Shown: positions 16,444 through 24,172 of the stretch, piece after piece
How the letters are laid out: the number at the start of each line of letters is the position of its first letter
Numbering within the stretch: position 1 is the stretch's first letter
Assembly: GCA_007131295.1 (NCBI GenBank)
Contig: SLQW01000052.1
Location: 1 to 45,292, forward strand
Length of the DNA: 45,292 bases
Direction: 5' to 3'
Source: Pseudomonadales bacterium
GTDB lineage: Bacteria > Pseudomonadota > Gammaproteobacteria > Pseudomonadales > Azotimanducaceae
Notes under the pieces: model-generated
Database searches by the model: none
What the model was told of the DNA's origin: nothing
What the model saw: the letters and a program-made list of their open reading frames with translations, nothing else
Translations under genes and position numbers: made by a program

Positions 16444-18251
16444 CCAAACTGGACGATTTCGTGCTCGGCCTGATCGAGCGTTACTTCGGGATCGATCTCG
16501 GTGGGCACCCGGACGTACTCGAGGCGCTGCATCTGTTCGAGTTGGCGGGCGGCAGCTGGCTGTTCCACCAGGGTGACTCGGGTGATGCCCTCTATTTTCT
16601 CGTTCGCGGCCGCCTCCAGGTGTGGCGTGAGGGTGGCGCGGGTCGGCCGACGGAGCTGTTGGGCGAAGTCGTGCCGGGAGAGAGCGTCGGAGAGGTAGGA
16701 CTTCTGACTCATGCGCCCCGGACAGGCAGCGTGCGGGCCATCCGCGACAGCCTGCTCGTGCGGGTGGACCGGCGATCCTTCGAGCGGCTGACCGAGCGCT
16801 ATCCGGCGTTGGTGCTGAAGCTGGCTGCGAGCGTCGCCGAGCGGTTGCAGCGGAACACCTCGACCGAGCGCAGAGCGCGCCCCGAACTGAAGACTATCGC
16901 GATCATCGCCCTCGATGACTCTCCGGATCTGCTCGCTTTGGTGGATCGTCTGGTGGACGACCTCGCTGCGCCCCCGGATGCCCTGGCGCTGCGGCCCGAA
17001 GGCCTGACGCAGCTAGGTGCGCCGGAAATGCTGACGAGCAGTGCCACGGATCTTCAGACCAGTCTGAAGCACTGGATCGGGTCTTTGGAGGACGACCGGC
17101 GCCTGATCGTGTATCGCTCCGGGCCCCGCGATGGTGCCTGGTTGCGCTTCGCGGTTCGCCAGGCCGATCTCGTAGTGCGCGTCGCCAGCGCGACGGCTAC
17201 GCCGGAGCTGCGTCCCTGGGAGCGTTCCCTTGAAGTCGCTCCACATGCCTGGCAGGGAGCCAGGCAAATCCTGCTGATGACGCATCCGGTCGGTCAACAC
17301 GCCGTTCGTGACACGCGGGCTTGGCTCGAGCACAGGCCCGCGTTGACGCCGCTACATTTGCGGGTAGATCTGCCGCGCGATCACGCGCGTATCGTACGCG
17401 TACTTTCCGGGCGTGGTCTGGGGCTGGTCCTGGGCGGCGGCGCGGCGCGCGGTTTCGCCCATCTCGGCGTTTACCGAGCCATGGTCGAGCTCGGCGTGCC
17501 CGTGGATTGGGTCGGCGGTACAAGTATGGGTGCCATCATGGCCGCCAGTATTGCGCTAGACCTGCCAGTGGACGAAACCATCGCCTATGCCCGCAAGGCG
17601 TTTGTGGATGGCCGGCCGTTCACAGATTACACGCTGCCGATCGTCTCTCTGCTGCGTGGTCGCCGCATGCAGGCGCTGTCTGCCGAGTATTTCGGCGCGG
17701 CCATCGAAGATCTACCGATTCCGTTTTTCTGCGTTTCGAGCAATCTCGGCAGCGGCGAACTGAATCTCCATGAGCGTGGACCGCTATGGCGAGCGACCTG
17801 CGCCAGCGCTGCCTTGCCCGGCGTGATGCCTCCTGCGATTCATCAGCACCAGCTCGCCGTCGACGGCGCCATGCTGAACAACCTCCCCGTGGACATCATG
17901 CAGGACAAGCTGGTGCAGGACGTCGTCGCGGTAGACCTGACCTCACGGCGCCAGAGCGACGTATCCTTCGAGGAGGTGCCATCGCCCTGGGCCATCCTCC
18001 GGGGTCGCCTGCTGCCATTCACACGCCGTTATAGTCTTCCGGGAGCGGCCACGATGATCCTCAAGGCCACCGAGCTTGGCACCCGGCGCCGGGTCATGGA
18101 GCTGGCCGCGCGCGCGGATCTGTTGCTGCAGCCGCCGGTGCACCGCTTCGGCATGCTGCAGGTGAGTCACTTCGATCAGGTGGTCGACGCCGGGTACGAG
18201 TACGCCCTCGAGCATGTCGCCGCTTGGTTAGAAAAGCGCGAGCTGGGGTGA
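16440..18251 (+). CDS. Cyclic-nucleotide-binding patatin-like phospholipase (NTE/RssA type)
   Basis: 603-residue soluble protein. CNB domain (about 25-135) with phosphate-binding cassette GEVGLLTHAPRTGSV (Glu85, Arg94). A middle domain (about 150-300) resembles the nucleotide-hydrolase-like region found between CNB and patatin domains in bacterial NTE-like proteins. Patatin domain (about 325-520): oxyanion loop GGGAARG (332-338), nucleophile GTSMG with Ser362, and D475-G-A completing the Ser-Asp dyad. All catalytic residues are intact. Family members deacylate phospholipids or lysophospholipids under cyclic-nucleotide control. The gene overlaps the ABC-GAF gene by 4 bases, so lipase and exporter are produced together. 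Its 3' end overlaps the convergent radical SAM gene by 24 bases. Confidence 0.92.
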   Translation: MTKLDDFVLGLIERYFGIDLGGHPDVLEALHLFELAGGSWLFHQGDSGDALYFLVRGRLQVWREGGAGRPTELLGEVVPGESVGEVGLLTHAPRTGSVRAIRDSLLVRVDRRSFERLTERYPALVLKLAASVAERLQRNTSTERRARPELKTIAIIALDDSPDLLALVDRLVDDLAAPPDALALRPEGLTQLGAPEMLTSSATDLQTSLKHWIGSLEDDRRLIVYRSGPRDGAWLRFAVRQADLVVRVASATATPELRPWERSLEVAPHAWQGARQILLMTHPVGQHAVRDTRAWLEHRPALTPLHLRVDLPRDHARIVRVLSGRGLGLVLGGGAARGFAHLGVYRAMVELGVPVDWVGGTSMGAIMAASIALDLPVDETIAYARKAFVDGRPFTDYTLPIVSLLRGRRMQALSAEYFGAAIEDLPIPFFCVSSNLGSGELNLHERGPLWRATCASAALPGVMPPAIHQHQLAVDGAMLNNLPVDIMQDKLVQDVVAVDLTSRRQSDVSFEEVPSPWAILRGRLLPFTRRYSLPGAATMILKATELGTRRRVMELAARADLLLQPPVHRFGMLQVSHFDQVVDAGYEYALEHVAAWLEKRELG

Positions 18252-19301
18252 GGCTTCGGCCGGGACTGCAAAGCGACTGCAGTCGAGCGGTGGTTCCGGC
18301 TGGTCGAGGCCGAACTTGCGCACCGCGATGCGGAAGCGCTCGCTGAGCAGGCGCGCGAATGGGCCTGTCCCGACCATGCGCTGGCCGAAACGGGCGTCGT
18401 AGGCGGCGCCTCCGCGGCACTGCCGGATCAGTGACAGCACGCGTTGGGCCCGCTCCGGGTAGTGCAGCTGCAGCCAGTCCTCGAACAGCGGTGCAACCTC
18501 ATGTGGGAGGCGCAGCAGGATGTAGCCTGCCCGGCTCGCGCCGGCGGCGGCTGCCGCCTCCAGCAGATCCTCGAGCTCATGGTCGTTGATGCCCGGAATG
18601 ATCGGTGCGGTCATCACGCTCACCGGCACTCCGGCCGCATGCAGCGCGCGGATCATGCGCAGCCGGGTGCCGGGATCGGCGGCGCGCGGCTCCAGGCTGC
18701 GTTTGAGGCCGTTATCGAGCGTCGTCAGGCTTACTGCGACCCGGACCAGGTTGCGTTCCGCCATCGCCGCCAGGCGGTCGATGTCGCGGAGGATCAGCGC
18801 CCCCTTGGTGGTGATGGACAGCGGATGGTGATGGTGGTCCAGCACCTCGAGCAGCCCCTGCATGACCTTCAGGCGGCGTTCCACGGGCTGGTAGGGGTCG
18901 GTGTTCGTGCCGATGGCGATTGGTTCACACACGTAGCCAGGCCGCGCCAGGGTACGCTCGAGCAGCGCTGCGGCGTCAACCTTGAAGAACAGGCGGCTCT
19001 CGAAGTCGAGACCGGGTGACAGGTCCACGTAGGCGTGCGCCGGGCGCGCGAAGCAGTAGACGCAGCCGTGCTCGCAGCCGCGGTAGGGATTGATCGACTG
19101 GGAAAAGGGCACGTCGGGCGAGTCGTTGCGGGTGACGATGCTGCGGGCCCGCTCCGGCAGCACCTCGGTGGCGATGGACTCGCTGACTTCGGGCGTGTCG
19201 ATCCAGCCGTCAGCGAGCCACTGGCTGCGGCTGACGGCGAAGCGGCCCGGCGGACTCGAAGGTGCGCCGCGGCCACGGCGCAGTTGCAGCGGATGTTCCA
19301 T
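18228..19301 (-). CDS. PA0069-family radical SAM protein (SplB-like)
   Basis: 357-residue radical SAM enzyme. The [4Fe-4S] motif CEHGCVYC gives Cys76, Cys80 and Cys83 (CX3CX2C). Following motifs are IAIGTNTDPYQPVE, LSITTKGALILRD and VMTAPIIPGIND, which match the PA0069 family related to spore photoproduct lyase. Enzymes of this type cleave SAM reductively to a 5'-deoxyadenosyl radical; SplB itself repairs UV photoproducts. A DNA-repair role is supported by the LexA box in its promoter (19317-19334). ATG at 19301 lies only 7 bases after the predicted -10, with no Shine-Dalgarno, so the mRNA may be leaderless. Its C-terminal codons overlap the convergent phospholipase gene. Confidence 0.92.
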   Translation of the reverse strand: MEHPLQLRRGRGAPSSPPGRFAVSRSQWLADGWIDTPEVSESIATEVLPERARSIVTRNDSPDVPFSQSINPYRGCEHGCVYCFARPAHAYVDLSPGLDFESRLFFKVDAAALLERTLARPGYVCEPIAIGTNTDPYQPVERRLKVMQGLLEVLDHHHHPLSITTKGALILRDIDRLAAMAERNLVRVAVSLTTLDNGLKRSLEPRAADPGTRLRMIRALHAAGVPVSVMTAPIIPGINDHELEDLLEAAAAAGASRAGYILLRLPHEVAPLFEDWLQLHYPERAQRVLSLIRQCRGGAAYDARFGQRMVGTGPFARLLSERFRIAVRKFGLDQPEPPLDCSRFAVPAEASPQLALF

Positions 19302-19308
19302 GCCGCAA

Positions 19309-19337
19309 CGTTAACAACTGTACGGGTATACAGTCAA
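19309..19337 (-). promoter_or_regulatory. Promoter of the radical SAM gene
   Basis: Read on the minus strand: TTGACT (19337-19332), 17-base spacer, TTAACG (19314-19309). The LexA box covers the -35 end and most of the spacer. The predicted start site falls at or next to the ATG. It lies between the hydrolase stop and the radical SAM start. Confidence 0.6.
19317..19334. promoter_or_regulatory. LexA (SOS) box
   Basis: ACTGTACGGGTATACAGT: exact CTGT-N8-ACAG with symmetric A/T extensions, the gammaproteobacterial LexA consensus. It sits inside the -35/-10 region of the radical SAM promoter, where LexA would block RNA polymerase. A match this extended is expected far less than once in a window of this size. 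Confidence 0.85.
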
Positions 19338-20227
19338 GCCTGGCGGCGGACCGGGCTGTCGGCTTCCTGGTCGAGTTCGAGAAAGCTGCGTACCCGGGTT
19401 GCGACTGTCTCTGCATGTTCAGGTTCCAGATGCAGATGGTGCGGTCCCGCGAGTTCCTCCACCTGCAGGTAGCGATGGTGCTGCATCCGCCGCTCGAGTC
19501 CGCCCCGGTACCAGCGGTCGCCCTCGGCAGCCGTGAGGAGCAGGGTCGGTGCGGTGGTGGCTTCCATCAGGGCGTCGATCTGCCGCGCTGAGATCCGCAG
19601 GGGCGTGGCGAAGCGGATGCGCGGATCCGTGCGCCAGGTGACCCCGCCCTCCACCTGGCGATGGCCGCGCGCCACGAGTTCGCGGGCAGCATCGAGGCTC
19701 TGGTCCGTTGCCTCGGTGACCCGGCGCGCCATGCTCTCGGTATCCGGATAGACCGGCGGTGTCTTGGCCTCCGCCTTGAGCATCTGCTCGAGCGCCAGAC
19801 GATTGCGCTGATTGCCTTCAGCGGGGCCGCCCTCGTGGTGGACCATGCCGTCGATCAGGACCACGCGGCTGATCCGTTCCGGAAACAGGCCGGCGAGTTC
19901 CGAGGCGATGCCGGCGCCCATGGAGTGGCCGATGAGGCCGAACCGTTCCCAGCCGAGCCGATCGGCCACGAACAACAGGTCCTGAATGTAGCCCAGCGGG
20001 AAGTAGTGGCAGCCGGGCGGCAGATGATCGGAGCGGCCATGGCCGGCAAAGTCCAGCGCCAGCAGGTTCAGCTCCCCAAGCGCGGGCGCAAGCCGGTTGA
20101 AGCTGTTGGCGTTGTCGAGCCAGCCGTGCAGGCAGAGATAAGGCGCACCGGCGGGTTCGCCCCAGGCGCGCCCGCTCAGGCTGCGGCCGGGTATGTCGAT
20201 GCGTCGTTCCTCACCTCGTTGCTGCAT
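19334..20227 (-). CDS. Alpha/beta-fold hydrolase
   Basis: 297-residue alpha/beta hydrolase. Motifs: LCLHGWLDNANSFNRLAPAL (oxyanion, about 32-50), LDFAGHGRSDHL, nucleophile elbow GHSMGAG (Ser102), acid near LLLTAAEGDRW, and catalytic His in ELAGPHHLHLEPEHAETV. This HGWLDN/GHSMGAGIAS pattern is common in proteobacterial serine hydrolases related to MEST/SERHL. Cytosolic, no signal. It lies 200 bases downstream of the FadB-like gene on the same strand, with hairpins between, so it is probably transcribed separately. Its stop codon is at the edge of the LexA box of the next gene. Substrate unknown. Confidence 0.85.
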   Translation of the reverse strand: MQQRGEERRIDIPGRSLSGRAWGEPAGAPYLCLHGWLDNANSFNRLAPALGELNLLALDFAGHGRSDHLPPGCHYFPLGYIQDLLFVADRLGWERFGLIGHSMGAGIASELAGLFPERISRVVLIDGMVHHEGGPAEGNQRNRLALEQMLKAEAKTPPVYPDTESMARRVTEATDQSLDAARELVARGHRQVEGGVTWRTDPRIRFATPLRISARQIDALMEATTAPTLLLTAAEGDRWYRGGLERRMQHHRYLQVEELAGPHHLHLEPEHAETVATRVRSFLELDQEADSPVRRQA

Positions 20228-20355
20228 TTTGGTCTCCCGGTAGGATGAAGCGCAGCAGTTTACCCACCGGATGCATTTGAGTCGCGTGCTTTAGCGGCAG
20301 GCTGCCGGCTGCCGGGAGGACGACCCAGAGCGGGAGGCTCCAGCGCCTGGATGGA

Positions 20356-20377
20356 GACCTGCGCAGGCGCGCAGGTC
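20356..20377. repeat. Hairpin, 9-base stem, downstream of the FadB-like gene
   Basis: GACCTGCGC (20356-20364), loop AGGC, GCGCAGGTC (20369-20377); perfect stem. It is about 50 bases past the FadB-like stop. No U-tract on either strand, so it is not a classical intrinsic terminator; it could stabilise the 3' end or act with Rho. Confidence 0.4.
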
Positions 20378-20387
20378 CCCGAAACGT

Positions 20388-20410
20388 GCTGGCCCGTCAG
20401 GCAGGCCAGC
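20388..20410. repeat. Second hairpin, 7-base stem, downstream of the FadB-like gene
   Basis: GCTGGCC (20388-20394), 9-base loop, GGCCAGC (20404-20410). It is 18 bases past the FadB-like stop and in tandem with the 20356-20377 hairpin; together they suggest a structured 3' end. Confidence 0.35.
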
Positions 20411-20427
20411 GCTTACCCGAACGTCGA

Positions 20428-22527
20428 TCAGAGGCTGGCGAAGGTCTTGCCTTCCGCGACCAGCTTTTCGAGCAGGGGTGCCGGCTTCCAGAAGTCGCCG
20501 TACTCGGCCTGGAAGCGCTTGATGTCCTCGAGGATGTTGTCGAGGCCCTGCTTGTCGGCCCAGAACATCGGTCCACCGGTGACTTCCGGGAAGCCGTAGC
20601 CGTTGATGTAGACGATGTCGATGTCGCAGGCGCGCAGGGCGATACCGTCCTCGAGGATGCGTGCGCCCTCGTTGATCAGGGCGTAGAGGCAGCGCTTCTT
20701 GACCTCCTCGTCGCTGATCTCGCGGCGCTCGATGCCGAGCTCAGCGGAGGTCTCCTCGACGATCTTCACCACCTCCGGGTCCGGCTGCCCGGCGCGGCTG
20801 CCTTCCTGGTAGATGTAGAAGCCGCGGCCGTTCTTCTGGCCGAAACGCTCGAGCTCGCAGAGCTTGTCGGCGACCCGGGCGGTGATCGGAACGTCTTCCG
20901 GCTGCATGCCGGAGAGCTTGCGCGCCCGCCAGCCAAGGTCGAGGCCGACGAGGTCGTTCATCTGGAACGGCCCCATGGGCATGCCGAACTCGCCGATGAC
21001 CTTGTCCACCTGATAGGGCGTCGCGCCCTGGAGGATGATCTCGCCGGCCTGGCGGGTGTAGCCGGCCAGCATCCGGTTGCCGATGAAGCCGGGCGCATTG
21101 CCGGACAGCACGGCCACCTTGCCGAGCTTCTTGCCGAGCTGCATGACCGTGGCGATGGTGGATTTGCCGGTCTTCTCGCCGCGCACCACCTCGAGCAGGC
21201 GCATGATGTTCGCCGGACTGAAGAAGTGCATGCCGATGACGTCTTCGGGGCGGCTCGTGACGTTCGCCATGGCGTCCACGTCCAGGCCCGAAGTGTTGGA
21301 GGCGAGGATGGCGCCGGGCTTGCACACCGCCTCGAACTTCTCGAACACCTGCTTCTTGACGTCGAGGTTTTCGTAGACCGCTTCCACCACCACGTCGGCG
21401 TCGCCGAAGTCGCCGTAGTCCAGCGTGCCGGTGATCAGGCCCATGCGCTTCTCGAGGGCATCGGCACTGAGCCGGCCCCGGTCCACCATGCGCTGATAGT
21501 TCTTGCGGATCACGCCGAGACCGCGTTCGAGGGCCTTCTCGTCCATCTCGAGTACGGTGACCGGAATGCCGGCATTGGCGAAGCACATGGTGATGCCGCC
21601 GCCCATGGTGCCGCAGCCGACCACACCTGCCTTGGCGATCTCCTTCACCGGCGTGTCCCTCGGCACATCGGGGATCTTCGCCACTTCGCGCTCGGCGAAG
21701 AACATGTGGATCAGGGCTTCCCGCTGCGGATGTTCGAGACACTTGCGGAAGTTCTCCGCCTCCACCTTCATGCCGGCATCGAAATCGTCGTGATTCACCG
21801 CCGCCTCGACGCACTGGATGATCATCTCCGGCGCGAACCGGCCGCGCATGCGCTGAGCGGCGTTGCGGCGGGCCTCGGCGAAGATCTCGTCCTTGCCGCG
21901 GTCGGCGGCTGCCTTGCCGGAGTCGTCGCGGATGCGGCGTTTCGGTGCGCCCTTGGCAACCTGTTGGCGCGCCCAGTCCATGGCGCCCTTGACGAAGTCA
22001 CCCTCGATCACGTCGTCGACGATGCCGAGTTCCTTCGCCTTCGGCCCCGGAATCGGGTCGCCGGAGAGGATGAACTGCAGGGCCTTCTCGGCGCCGATCA
22101 GCCGCGGCAGGCGCTGGGTCCCGCCGGCACCGGGCAGCAGGCCGAGCTTGACCTCGGGCAGGCCCACGGGCGCGCTCGGTGCCGCCACGCGGTAGTCGGC
22201 GCACAGTGCCACCTCGAGGCCGCCACCGAAGGCGGTGCCATTGATGGCAGCGACCACGATCTTCGGGCTCTGCTCCATCATCTCGAGGCAGGTGTGCAAC
22301 GGCGCGCCCTCGGGTTTGCCGCCGAACTCGGAGATATCCGCGCCGGCGATGAAGGCACGGCCTTCGCCGTGAAGGACGATCGCCTTCACGTTGTCGTCCG
22401 CGTTCGCCTTTTCGAGACCCTCGAAAAGTCCCTGGCGTACGCCGCTCGAAAGCGGGTTCACCGGCGGATTGTCTATGCGCAGGATGGCGAGTTCGCCGTC
22501 CGTGCTGTAGTGAACGGTACCTTTCAT
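20428..22527 (-). CDS. FadB-like enoyl-CoA hydratase / 3-hydroxyacyl-CoA dehydrogenase fusion
   Basis: 699-residue bifunctional beta-oxidation enzyme. N-terminal crotonase domain (1-190): GEGRAFIAGADISEFGG (54-70), NGTAFGGGLEVALC, then LPEVKLGLLPGAGGTQRLPR with Glu125 and the classical catalytic layout. The 3-hydroxyacyl-CoA dehydrogenase half begins at about 298 with the NAD motif GVVGCGTMGGGI (301-312), has MHFFSPANIMRLLEVVRG with the catalytic His, and ends in the duplicated C-terminal helical domain (MNDLVGLDLGWRARK, VYINGYGFPEVTGGPMFWAD). It converts trans-2-enoyl-CoA to 3-ketoacyl-CoA. No adjacent thiolase (FadA), which differs from the usual fadBA. An acyl-CoA dehydrogenase precedes it on the same strand by 281 bases. 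Confidence 0.95.
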   Translation of the reverse strand: MKGTVHYSTDGELAILRIDNPPVNPLSSGVRQGLFEGLEKANADDNVKAIVLHGEGRAFIAGADISEFGGKPEGAPLHTCLEMMEQSPKIVVAAINGTAFGGGLEVALCADYRVAAPSAPVGLPEVKLGLLPGAGGTQRLPRLIGAEKALQFILSGDPIPGPKAKELGIVDDVIEGDFVKGAMDWARQQVAKGAPKRRIRDDSGKAAADRGKDEIFAEARRNAAQRMRGRFAPEMIIQCVEAAVNHDDFDAGMKVEAENFRKCLEHPQREALIHMFFAEREVAKIPDVPRDTPVKEIAKAGVVGCGTMGGGITMCFANAGIPVTVLEMDEKALERGLGVIRKNYQRMVDRGRLSADALEKRMGLITGTLDYGDFGDADVVVEAVYENLDVKKQVFEKFEAVCKPGAILASNTSGLDVDAMANVTSRPEDVIGMHFFSPANIMRLLEVVRGEKTGKSTIATVMQLGKKLGKVAVLSGNAPGFIGNRMLAGYTRQAGEIILQGATPYQVDKVIGEFGMPMGPFQMNDLVGLDLGWRARKLSGMQPEDVPITARVADKLCELERFGQKNGRGFYIYQEGSRAGQPDPEVVKIVEETSAELGIERREISDEEVKKRCLYALINEGARILEDGIALRACDIDIVYINGYGFPEVTGGPMFWADKQGLDNILEDIKRFQAEYGDFWKPAPLLEKLVAEGKTFASL

Positions 22528-22748
22528 GGGTCTCTCCCGTTACGGATTTTCGAAAGTCGGTGCCCGAAGCAGGCCGGAAGGATACCGGATTTCGCTGCCG
22601 CTCCGCGCGGATTCAGTTTCCGGGCGGTGGGATGAAGGTGCTGCCGGGAACGTTGAGCGTCGCGCAGAGGGCCGCGAACGATTCCGCGTGCCGGCCCCTC
22701 CGCGCGCGCCGCGCCTGTCAGCCTCTGAACGACCAGGTGCGGGCCCTG

Positions 22749-22769
22749 GCGGGCGCTGCTTTCGCCCGC
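22749..22769. repeat. GC-rich hairpin in the gap between acyl-CoA dehydrogenase and FadB-like genes
   Basis: GCGGGCG (22749-22755), loop CTGCTTT, CGCCCGC (22763-22769). It is 40 bases past the dehydrogenase stop. No U-tract. The rest of the 281-base gap (22528-22808) shows no ORF with coding character and no convincing promoter; the FadB-like ATG has GGGAGAG upstream. Confidence 0.3.
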
Positions 22770-22808
22770 AGTGCCCCTGACGACCTTCAGTTCACCACCG
22801 AATCCGGC

Positions 22809-24083
22809 TCACTCGTTTTCGAGCACGCCCTTCGGTGCCTTCTGTTTCATGAAGCCGAACATGTAGCCGGCCACCCGCCGCATCTGGATCTCCTCCGCGC
22901 CCTCGGTGATCCGATAACGCCGGTGGTGGCGGTAGATGTGCTCGAAGGGCTTGTGCCGGGAGTAGCCGAGGCCGCCGTGGACCTGCATGGCCCGGTCCGC
23001 CGCCTCGCAGCACAGCCGGTTCGCCCAGTAATTACACATGGAGACCTTGTCGGACTGCGAGAACGCGCCGTACTGATCCATCATCCAGGCTGTCTTGTGG
23101 ATTAGCGCCCGCAGCATCTCGCACTGGGTCTGCAGCTCCACCAGCGGGAACTGGATGGCCTGGTTCGTGGCCAACGGCTTGCCGAAGGGCTTGCGCTCCT
23201 GGGCGTACTGCACCGACTCGTTGACGCAGAACTGGGCGGCGCCGAGGCTGGATGCCGCCTGCCGGATCCGGTTCTCGTTGAAGAAGTGCTGCACCACCTG
23301 CAGTCCGCGGCCCTCGCCCCCGAAGATGGCGTCGTGAGGAACGCGGACGTTGGTGAACGATACCCGGCCGTGGTCGGTGGGCATGTTGAACGTCCACAGC
23401 ATCTCCTCGATCTTCACGCCCGGTGCCTTCATGGGCACGAGGAAAGCGGTGATGCCGAGCCCGTCGCCGGCCTTGCCGCTGGTCCGGGCCATGACCATGT
23501 CGTACTGCGCCTTGTGGATGCCGGTGTTCCAGGTCTTCTCGCCGTTGATGATCCACTCGTCGCCCTCGCGGACCGCATGGGTTTCCATGTGGGTGGCGTC
23601 GGAGCCGTGGTTGGGTTCGGTGATGCCGAAGGCGAAGCCACGCCGGCCGTGGATGAGGTCGTCGATCCACTCCTTCTTCTGCGCGTCGGTGCCGTACATG
23701 GCCATCAGCAGCAGACCGACGTTGTTGCCTACCACCGAGTGCTCGTTCTGCAGGTCGTTGTGCAGACCGAGTCCCTTGACCGCCAGGTGCTCGCGTATGA
23801 CCGCCATCGCCAGGTTGCCGCAGTCCTGGCCGCCGAACTCCTTCGGTGCCGCGTAGCGGTAGAAACCCGCATCGTCTGCCAGCCGCTTCGCCTTGTGCAG
23901 CAGCTGCTCCCATTCCTCGTTAGGCAGGCCGCCGCGCTCCCAGTCGGTGCGCGCATCTTCCCGCCGGTGATCGAAGAAGCGGATGTTGTCGTTCTCGTTT
24001 TCCAGCGGCTTGATCGTGGTCTCGATGAAGTCGTCGAGGCGCTTCAGGAAATCCTGGAGCTCAGCGGGAATCTCGAAGTCCAT
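22809..24083 (-). CDS. Acyl-CoA dehydrogenase (FadE type)
   Basis: 424-residue acyl-CoA dehydrogenase. FAD/substrate segment FAFGITEPNHGSDATHMETHA (the T-E-P-x-x-G-S-D motif), DEWIINGEKTWNTG, then RIRQAASSLGAAQFCVNESVQYAQERKPFGKPL, and the C-terminal AMQVHGGLGYSRHKPFEHIYRHHRRYRITEGAEEIQ with the catalytic Glu in RITEGAEEI. All key residues are present, so a self-sufficient homo-oligomer is expected, unlike the 8706/9945 pair. The short insert ENDNIRFFDHRREDARTDWERGG near the N-terminus is typical of one FadE subgroup of marine proteobacteria and actinobacteria. Same strand as the FadB-like gene; divergent from the crotonase at 24173. Confidence 0.93.
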   Translation of the reverse strand: MDFEIPAELQDFLKRLDDFIETTIKPLENENDNIRFFDHRREDARTDWERGGLPNEEWEQLLHKAKRLADDAGFYRYAAPKEFGGQDCGNLAMAVIREHLAVKGLGLHNDLQNEHSVVGNNVGLLLMAMYGTDAQKKEWIDDLIHGRRGFAFGITEPNHGSDATHMETHAVREGDEWIINGEKTWNTGIHKAQYDMVMARTSGKAGDGLGITAFLVPMKAPGVKIEEMLWTFNMPTDHGRVSFTNVRVPHDAIFGGEGRGLQVVQHFFNENRIRQAASSLGAAQFCVNESVQYAQERKPFGKPLATNQAIQFPLVELQTQCEMLRALIHKTAWMMDQYGAFSQSDKVSMCNYWANRLCCEAADRAMQVHGGLGYSRHKPFEHIYRHHRRYRITEGAEEIQMRRVAGYMFGFMKQKAPKGVLENE

Positions 24084-24172
24084 GGCGGTGCGTCCTCCGT
24101 CTCGGTCTGGATAATTCGCGTCGATTAGAACATCCTCGACTCGGCATTGAACAGCCTGGGGAGGAGAGTGCC

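Noticed and set aside
20386-22635. 749-codon open frame on the plus strand
   Set aside because: It lies entirely opposite the FadB-like gene, whose motifs are unmistakable; long antisense frames are common in high-GC DNA.
22749-22769. Intrinsic terminator after the acyl-CoA dehydrogenase
   Set aside because: GC hairpin without U-tract on the transcribed strand; recorded only as a hairpin.
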